Below, piece after piece: positions 59,290 through 64,000 of a stretch of DNA of 64,000 bases (the first letter of the stretch is position 1; every line of letters starts with the position of its first letter). The notes under the pieces were generated by a model. The model made no database searches and was not told the origin of the DNA. It was given only the letters and a program-made list of their open reading frames with translations. The position numbers and the translations under genes were made by a program. Source of the DNA: Aliagarivorans marinus DSM 23064 (lineage in GTDB: Bacteria > Pseudomonadota > Gammaproteobacteria > Enterobacterales > Celerinatantimonadaceae); assembly GCF_000429485.1 (NCBI RefSeq), contig NZ_KE386909.1, positions 73,271-137,270 on the forward strand, read 5' to 3'.

Positions 59290-60435
59290 TTAACGCTTGT
59301 TCGCTACAAGCACGACAAATTTGTTGTTAGTCGCAAGCACCTGAAAACCACCGAATAATCGTTTCAATAGCGGTGCATAGGGCAGGTGGCGATTGGCGAC
59401 GACCACTAGCTTACCTGCTTTTTTCAGGCAGCGCTTGGCATCTTTAAACATTTGCTCAGCGATGTGGGTCGACACGGTATTTTGCTGATGAAACGGCGGG
59501 TTACATAGCACTAACTGGGCCGAATCTGAGGCTTGCTGCTCTAGGCAGTTGTCGCTGCTAAAGTGGCAGCGGGCCAGCGCCTGCGGGTCGTTGTTGGTCA
59601 CATTGTTGCGCGCAGATGCCACCGCCATAAACGACTCATCGACAAAGCGCACCTCGGCATCTGGGTAGTGTTTAAGTGCTGCAAGGCCCAGTAAGCCGTT
59701 GCCACAGCCAAGGTCGATGACCGAATCCACCGGTTCTTGGGGGAAGTTATCCAATAAAAAGCGGGTGCCGATATCGAACTTGCCCAAGCAGAACACGTTG
59801 GCGTGGTCGCTCAGCTGCCAGTTGTGTTCATTGAGCTGCCAGTTCAGTGGGTAGGGTTGTTCGCTTTGCATGCCTTGATACTCGGCAAATACCAGCCGAG
59901 CTTTTTTTTGCGCCAGCGAGGTGCTGACCTCGCCGATGTGCTTCTCCAGCAGGCCAAAGGCACTTTTAACCAGCGCTTTTAACATGGCTCCTACCACCAG
60001 TTTTTGGCCGGGTTGCAACACCTGCTGCAGGCAAATTAGTTGCTGCTCGAAGAAGGCGAGGTTTTTGGGCAGGCGCATCAGCACCAGCTCGGCAGCAGGG
60101 TAGGGCTGAAGGCTATCGGCAAACTGGACCCGCTGAGAAGGCAGCTCATTAGCCGCCAAGTTTTGCTCCAACGCGCGCTTAGCGATTTCGGAGTCGCTGA
60201 TTGAGACAATCTCGCTCTCGGTGAAGGCGGGGTGGGCTGCTAGCGCGCAGGCCAGTGCGCCAAATTCATCATTGATCACGAGCACTCGCGCGACGGGCTC
60301 GGGCTGTTCGAAGGCATGCTGGAGCAGCAGTAAGTCGGCACCGTTCCATGCTTGCAGGGACTTATCGTGGTTATCGGGGTAGCGACTCAGAGTCAGGCTT
60401 AGATCTGCAATCTCAAGGGTGCCGGTGTTGCTCAT
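59290..60435 (-). CDS. rlmG: 23S rRNA (guanine-1835-N2) methyltransferase
   Basis: 381 aa. An N-terminal duplicated, non-catalytic methyltransferase-like domain (residues 1-190) precedes the SAM domain: VIDLGCGNGLLGLAALKHYPDAEVRFVDES and the N6/N2-methyl motif NPPFHQQN. This architecture is that of RlmG/RsmC; RlmG is favoured by the length and NPPFH context. Acts on 23S rRNA in the cytoplasm. It lies upstream of yajG on the same strand and may share the operon promoter. Confidence 0.87.
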   Translation of the reverse strand: MSNTGTLEIADLSLTLSRYPDNHDKSLQAWNGADLLLLQHAFEQPEPVARVLVINDEFGALACALAAHPAFTESEIVSISDSEIAKRALEQNLAANELPSQRVQFADSLQPYPAAELVLMRLPKNLAFFEQQLICLQQVLQPGQKLVVGAMLKALVKSAFGLLEKHIGEVSTSLAQKKARLVFAEYQGMQSEQPYPLNWQLNEHNWQLSDHANVFCLGKFDIGTRFLLDNFPQEPVDSVIDLGCGNGLLGLAALKHYPDAEVRFVDESFMAVASARNNVTNNDPQALARCHFSSDNCLEQQASDSAQLVLCNPPFHQQNTVSTHIAEQMFKDAKRCLKKAGKLVVVANRHLPYAPLLKRLFGGFQVLATNNKFVVLVANKR

Positions 60436-60561
60436 GCTATTGGTTTAACTCGCGGGTAGGGGAACATCGGGAGTGTAGCGAAACGACCTCGGCTTGCAAG
60501 GGAATTCAGCGCGCTTATGGTAGGCTAGCCGGGTGTCTTCTCAAATCAGGTAAGCAACGCA

Positions 60562-60948
60562 ATGCCCTGTTCCTATTCGATTGGCCAAGCCGCTGAACTC
60601 ACCGAGGTTTCGGTGGATACCCTCAGGTTTTATGAGAAGAAGGGTCTGATGCTCAAGCTTCAGCGCGCCAGTTCTGGTCATCGGCGTTACAGCCAACAGG
60701 ATATCGAGTGGCTGCGCTTTGTGCTGTGCTTGAAATCCACCGGGATGCCGCTGGAAGCGATTAAACGTTACCGCGATTTGCTGGAACAGGGTAAAGAGAG
60801 TGAGTTAGAGCGTTTGCAGATCTTGCAAAGCCACCGCGAGCAGACCCAGTTACAGATCCAGCAGCTAGAGGCAAACTTGGCCCATGTGGAGCGCAAGATT
60901 GCCTTTTATACCGAAGAGCTGGGACAGCAGTTTGTGAGTACTGAGTAA
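60562..60948 (+). CDS. MerR family regulator (AdhR/NmlR-like)
   Basis: 128 aa. N-terminal MerR helix-turn-helix: SIGQAAELTEVSVDTLRFYEKKGLMLKLQRASSGHRRYSQQDIEWL, then a dimerisation coiled coil. A conserved cysteine (C56 in LRFVLCLKSTGMPLEA) matches the sensing cysteine of AdhR/NmlR-type aldehyde or electrophile sensors. It probably activates the adjacent aldo/keto reductase gene through the 19-bp spacer promoter at 61977. The two genes are convergent. The start follows CAGGTAAGCAACGCA. Confidence 0.87.
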   Translation: MPCSYSIGQAAELTEVSVDTLRFYEKKGLMLKLQRASSGHRRYSQQDIEWLRFVLCLKSTGMPLEAIKRYRDLLEQGKESELERLQILQSHREQTQLQIQQLEANLAHVERKIAFYTEELGQQFVSTE

Positions 60949-60997
60949 GTAGGCAAGCGCTAGAAGCTCAGCACTTGCCTGCGGTTTTTGGCATCTA

Positions 60998-61942
60998 CTA
61001 GTCGCTAGCTGCAGTGATTAGCGCTAGGTCCTGCTCATCGAGTTCAATCGCTGCGCCACCAACTACGCCATTTACCTGCTCGGGAGAGCGCATTCCAACA
61101 ATCGCTGCGGTTACGGCTTGATGCTTCAGCACCCAAGCGATGCTAACCTCTGCGGCACTTACGCCATGTTTGGCTCCCACCGCTTTCAGTGCCTCGACGA
61201 TGGCCAGGTTACGGCTTAGCTTGGGCTCTTGAAACTCGTCGCTGCCGCGGCGCCAGTCATCCTCGGCGAGATTGGCAATACGCTCGCGGGTCATCTTGCC
61301 GGTAAGCAAGCCGGAGCCCATCGGCGAGTAGCAGATCACGCCGATATCGTTGTCCTGGCAATAGGGTAGCTGGGCCTGTTCGCACTCGCGGTTGATCAGA
61401 CTGTAGTTGGGTTGCAGGCTATTCACAGGGGCTATGGCCGCGAGTTTGTCCATCTGCTCGACCGAATGATTGGATACGCCCAAGTAGCGGATCTTGCCCT
61501 CTTGTTGCAAAGCACGCATGGTCTCCCAGCCTTCTTCGATTTGCGCTTCCGGGTTCGGCCAGTGGATCTGGTAGAGGTCGATGGCCTCGACACCTAAACG
61601 CTTGAGGCTGTTTTCAAGCTCTTCTCGTACGCTGGCTGCGCTCAAATCTGGGGTGATGTTTTGCTTATCGTCCCAGCGAAAACAGCACTTGGTGAAAATC
61701 AGAGGCTTCTCACTCATGCCCTTGATGGCTTGGCCTACTACCTGTTCACTATGGCCCAAGCCATATACCGGGGCGGTATCAATCCAGTTTACGCCTTTGG
61801 ACAGGGCGTGGTGAATGGTGGCGATCGAGTCTTTGTCTTGTTGCTGGCCCCAGCCGAACTCCCATTTGCCACCCATCGCCCATGCACCGATACCGATCCG
61901 TGAGATGTTCAGTGACGTATTCCCCAGTTGCTTAGTGTTCAT
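60998..61942 (-). CDS. Aldo/keto reductase
   Basis: 314 aa NADPH-dependent oxidoreductase of the AKR fold. The catalytic tetrad is visible: D and Y in GVNWIDTAPVYGLGHSE, K in IFTKCCFRWD, and H in LYQIHWPNPEAQ. Sugars, aldehydes or ketoses are possible substrates. AAGGAAAAG precedes this ATG; the frame is open about 80 codons further, which contains the promoter and is not coding. Given the MerR regulator and cysteine sensor, detoxification of reactive carbonyls is likely. Confidence 0.87.
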   Translation of the reverse strand: MNTKQLGNTSLNISRIGIGAWAMGGKWEFGWGQQQDKDSIATIHHALSKGVNWIDTAPVYGLGHSEQVVGQAIKGMSEKPLIFTKCCFRWDDKQNITPDLSAASVREELENSLKRLGVEAIDLYQIHWPNPEAQIEEGWETMRALQQEGKIRYLGVSNHSVEQMDKLAAIAPVNSLQPNYSLINRECEQAQLPYCQDNDIGVICYSPMGSGLLTGKMTRERIANLAEDDWRRGSDEFQEPKLSRNLAIVEALKAVGAKHGVSAAEVSIAWVLKHQAVTAAIVGMRSPEQVNGVVGGAAIELDEQDLALITAASD

Positions 61943-61976
61943 GTGTCTTTTCCTTATCAACGAAGCATATGGATGG

Positions 61977-62007
61977 AGTGTAAAAGCTGGAGTTAACTCC
62001 AGGTCAA
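61977..62007 (-). promoter_or_regulatory. MerR-type promoter with 19-bp spacer
   Basis: On the minus strand TTGACC (-35) and TACACT (-10) are separated by 19 bp, the overlong spacing that MerR regulators correct. The spacer contains the perfect palindrome CTGGAGTTAACTCCAG (61987-62002). It lies about 35 bases before the aldo/keto reductase start. Confidence 0.85.
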
Positions 62008-62177
62008 GCCTTGCGTGATCGTTGTAGCAACTGGCTGGGTGATGGCAGGTGATGCTGGCCGCGATTGCGTACAGCAAGCTCGCGCTAACGCAATGGCTGA
62101 AAGGAAGCGTGATTTGGCTCGGTCTATAGTTACAGGTAGTTGAACGGCTTGGCCGAAGGCTAAGCGAGGAGTCACCC

Positions 62178-62510
62178 ATGTTGCATTTGGGTATCAGCGC
62201 ACTGGTGTTGGCCAGTGCCTTATCAAACGTTGGTCATCTGGTTGCGCGCCCCGCGCTGGAGGCCCCGGAATACCTGCGTTACAGCGCACATACACAGATA
62301 ACTAAGGCGAGCGCTTATGAGGAGCAAGGGCTGGTTAACCCCAAGCCTCAGCAGCATTACCAGCATGTGTATTCAGGCTCGCAAGAAGGTAATGCCCTAG
62401 CCGGTTCGTTTGATGCGATGGGTGAGTTTATGCCGTATGCCGAAGGCCAAGAACAGCTGTTCAACTCGATGCTGGAGAACTATCCTACCGCAGCAGGGGA
62501 CGAAGATTAG
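62178..62510 (+). CDS. Small protein of unknown function
   Basis: 110 aa. The first 24 residues are moderately hydrophobic (LHLGISALVLASALSNVGHLVARP) and could be an uncleaved signal. The rest is rich in Glu, Gln and Tyr (LRYSAHTQITKASAYEEQG, then MPYAEGQEQLFNSMLENYP). No family is recognised. GCGAGGAG lies six bases before the ATG. It is divergent from the aldo/keto reductase and directly precedes the alkB-like gene, separated by 15 bases, so it is likely cotranscribed. Confidence 0.6.
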   Translation: MLHLGISALVLASALSNVGHLVARPALEAPEYLRYSAHTQITKASAYEEQGLVNPKPQQHYQHVYSGSQEGNALAGSFDAMGEFMPYAEGQEQLFNSMLENYPTAAGDED

Positions 62511-62525
62511 GATGCGTTAACACGG

Positions 62526-63104
62526 ATGTACCTGAATGGAAAAATCGCTAAGCTCGATGCTTGGCTTCCACAAGAACAATCTCGATCGCTGTACCAGCAG
62601 TTGCTCGCCTACCCCGGGTGGCAGCAGCACAGTATTCGCATGTTTGGAAGGCAGGTTCTTGAGCCGCGCTTGTCTAGCTGGATGGCTGACGATGGAGTCA
62701 ATTATCGTTATTCCGGCAAGCTGAGAGAGGCAGCTCCGTGGCTCCACGAAGTAAAACAGGTAAACGAAGAAATTTCTGCTTACTGTGGTGCTGATTTCAA
62801 CAGCGTGTTGCTAAACTACTATAGGAACGGAACAGATAGCATGGGCTGGCACGGCGACAACGAACCCGAGTTAGGCGAGTTACCTGTGATTGCATCGTTA
62901 AGCCTGGGAGCGACCAGGCGTTTTTTGTTTCGACATCGTCAAACCAAGCAAGTGATCGAACTGCAACTCGCCGATGGCGATTTGTTGATAATGAATGGGC
63001 TTTGTCAGAATCAATGGCAGCACAGTTTGCCAAAATCGCCCGCAGTACAACAACCGAGGATCAACCTCACGTTTCGCGTTACCCACCCAATTGCGTCCGG
63101 GTAG
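62526..63104 (+). CDS. alkB: AlkB-like 2-oxoglutarate/Fe(II) dioxygenase
   Basis: 192 aa. The iron triad is H109 and D111 in MGWHGDNEPE and H166 in QWQHSLPK; R178 and R184 (QPRINLTFR) bind 2-oxoglutarate. The loop YSGKL and the SLSLGATRRFLFRH strand are typical of AlkB homologues of the ABH2 type. It removes alkyl groups from DNA or RNA bases. The ATG lies after a weak site, in what looks like a three-gene operon with a small ORF and bolA. Confidence 0.87.
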   Translation: MYLNGKIAKLDAWLPQEQSRSLYQQLLAYPGWQQHSIRMFGRQVLEPRLSSWMADDGVNYRYSGKLREAAPWLHEVKQVNEEISAYCGADFNSVLLNYYRNGTDSMGWHGDNEPELGELPVIASLSLGATRRFLFRHRQTKQVIELQLADGDLLIMNGLCQNQWQHSLPKSPAVQQPRINLTFRVTHPIASG

Positions 63105-63118
63105 TAAAGGAAAGCATT

Positions 63119-63427
63119 ATGCATATTGAGAGCAGAATAGTTGAGTTGTTAAACGCACAGTTTTCTCCGGAAAACCTGCAAGTGGTAAATGAAAGTCATC
63201 GGCACAATGTGCCAGCGGGCTCCGAGAGCCATTTTAAGGTGAGTATTGTGAGCCCACAGTTTGCTGGCAAACGCTTGATTCAGCGTCATCGTATGGTCAA
63301 TCAGGTGTTGGCCGATCTGCTGGCGGATCATATCCATGCGTTGGCCATTCACACCTATACCCCCGACGAGTGGGCGGAGCTGTATCAGATCCCAGCCTCC
63401 CCGCCGTGTGCCGGTGGTGAGGCATAG
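63119..63427 (+). CDS. bolA: BolA family protein
   Basis: 102 aa. BolA fold: VNESHRHNVPAGSESHFKVSIVSPQFAGKRLIQRHRMVNQVLADLL, with the invariant His residues that bind [2Fe-2S] in partnership with monothiol glutaredoxin. AAGGA precedes this ATG; the longer frame starting at 63002 lies inside alkB. In Vibrio-type genomes bolA lies next to ampG and upstream of nqrA, matching this window's right end. A perfect terminator follows. Confidence 0.92.
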   Translation: MHIESRIVELLNAQFSPENLQVVNESHRHNVPAGSESHFKVSIVSPQFAGKRLIQRHRMVNQVLADLLADHIHALAIHTYTPDEWAELYQIPASPPCAGGEA

Positions 63428-63451
63428 CTAAACCGACAAACGTCGCATAGC

Positions 63452-63485
63452 AAAAGAGGCTCCTATATATAGGAGCCTCTTTTTT
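63452..63485 (+). terminator. Terminator of bolA
   Basis: A perfect 16-bp-arm palindrome AAAAGAGGCTCCTATA and its complement, followed by further T, 24 bases after the bolA stop. Confidence 0.92.
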
Positions 63486-63488
63486 GGC

Positions 63489-63511
63489 TGTCACCAGCAT
63501 CACTGGTGACA
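63489..63511. terminator. Second hairpin after bolA
   Basis: TGTCACCAG and CTGGTGACA pair around CATCA just behind the first terminator. There is no U-run. Confidence 0.5.
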
Positions 63512-63993
63512 ATAATCCTTGGCCTTGTGTGCGATTTGTTAACTATTTGCCAATCACTGATACGGTATAAATGGGGTTTATTAACGTTTTTTTCAGCCCC
63601 TCGCTAGCTGTGAAAACTGTAAATTTTGGCAATTACTAATCTTTTAAAACAATCATTGGCGATAATAGGCAGTTTTCCACTTGAAACGCTGATCACTCTG
63701 TAATCTTTAGGACCATCTATATTTTAACGCCTTAGGTGGGAGTTGATCTTGTTGTTAACTCATCTAGGCTTGAGTAGTAGCGTCGCTAACCCTGTATTAA
63801 CACTTGGTCGAATGACCCGCATTTATGGCCATTTTCCTTGGAGAATGTGGCCTATTTGGTGCTAGAATACCCGCGGTTTTTGTGGCTTGTTAGCTAAATG
63901 TCTTGAAAATGTTAGCTAATTATCAGAGCGATTCTCTGTTCAAGCCACGAGAAATATCGCTCGTCTTCCGACCCAACACATGTGTAAGAGAGT
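63512..63993 (+). promoter_or_regulatory. Long AT-rich leader before a probable nqrA start
   Basis: 480 bases without a convincing gene on either strand. A direct repeat GTTAGCTAA occurs at 63889-63897 and 63911-63919, 22 bases apart (about two helix turns). No known riboswitch pattern was recognised. It probably holds the promoter and leader of the next operon. Confidence 0.5.
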
Positions 63994-64000
63994 ATGATTA
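63994..64000 (+). CDS. Start of a further gene, probably nqrA (partial)
   Basis: AAGAGAG is followed by ATGATTA at the window edge, giving Met-Ile. NqrA of the sodium-translocating NADH:quinone reductase starts MI(T/K) and follows bolA in Vibrio-type genomes. Only two codons are visible, so identity is by context. Confidence 0.4.

Noticed and set aside
1-64000. CRISPR arrays, tRNA or rRNA genes, prophage and complete IS elements
   Set aside because: None of these showed recognisable repeats, RNA folds or characteristic genes on either strand.

Overview
The window is chromosomal DNA of a moderately GC-rich marine-type gammaproteobacterium. Markers of the Vibrio/Shewanella/Ferrimonas/Aeromonas radiation are a DUF3157 protein, a DUF2960-like protein, a PBPRA1643-type SEC-C protein, yajQ/panE/yajL, yhdT-panF, and a yajG-ppi-ampG run close to bolA, followed by what looks like the first codons of nqrA. 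I saw no rRNA, tRNA, CRISPR array, prophage or intact insertion sequence. Nearly all the DNA is coding, in short operons.

Layout. 1-4.4 kb: periplasmic copper module (Met/His-rich tail of an adaptor, CusA pump, CueP, cupredoxin), then a chemoreceptor with unusual topology. 6.7-9.6 kb: YHS protein/AraC and peroxiredoxin/TetR divergent pairs, the second with three operator-like palindromes. 9.8-15.8 kb: an EAL-CBS-GGDEF protein, small conserved proteins, a PLP desulfhydrase and a GalT-like HIT protein. 15.8-19.1 kb: CBM6-like lipoprotein behind a LacI-type palindrome, a 30-residue ORF, and a patatin phospholipase with a histone-H1-like tail. 19.4-25.9 kb: creatinase island (EamA exporter, creatinase, LysR; divergent four-gene polar amino acid-type ABC importer). 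26-31 kb: MATE pump, two HAD phosphatases, a secreted alpha/beta hydrolase. 30.7-33.3 kb: tandem GH5 lipoprotein glycosidases with conserved upstream boxes. 33.4-40 kb: PAS-GGDEF cyclase, ArsR/YraQ-permease pair with duplicated operator, M14 peptidase, serine hydrolase and a MITE-like element. 40.1-42.8 kb: prfB (programmed frameshift) and lysS. 43-46 kb: lower-GC accessory patch with a membrane coiled-coil protein carrying a 16-residue tandem repeat, duplicated YdcH proteins, an ABZJ_00895-type membrane protein and an orphan fragment. 46-56.6 kb: 5'-nucleotidase lipoprotein, yhdT-panF, sigma-54-type amtB, yajL-panE, BLUF photoreceptor, yajQ. 56.6-64 kb: ampG-ppi-yajG-rlmG, a MerR/aldo-keto reductase pair with a textbook 19-bp-spacer promoter, alkB-like, bolA and the probable nqrA start.

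The best candidates for something new are the creatinase-transporter island, the repeat-tailed membrane coiled-coil protein, the co-regulated GH5 pair with the CBM6 lipoprotein, and the chemoreceptor whose sensor precedes its only membrane segments. All functional names are from reading the translations; no database search was run.
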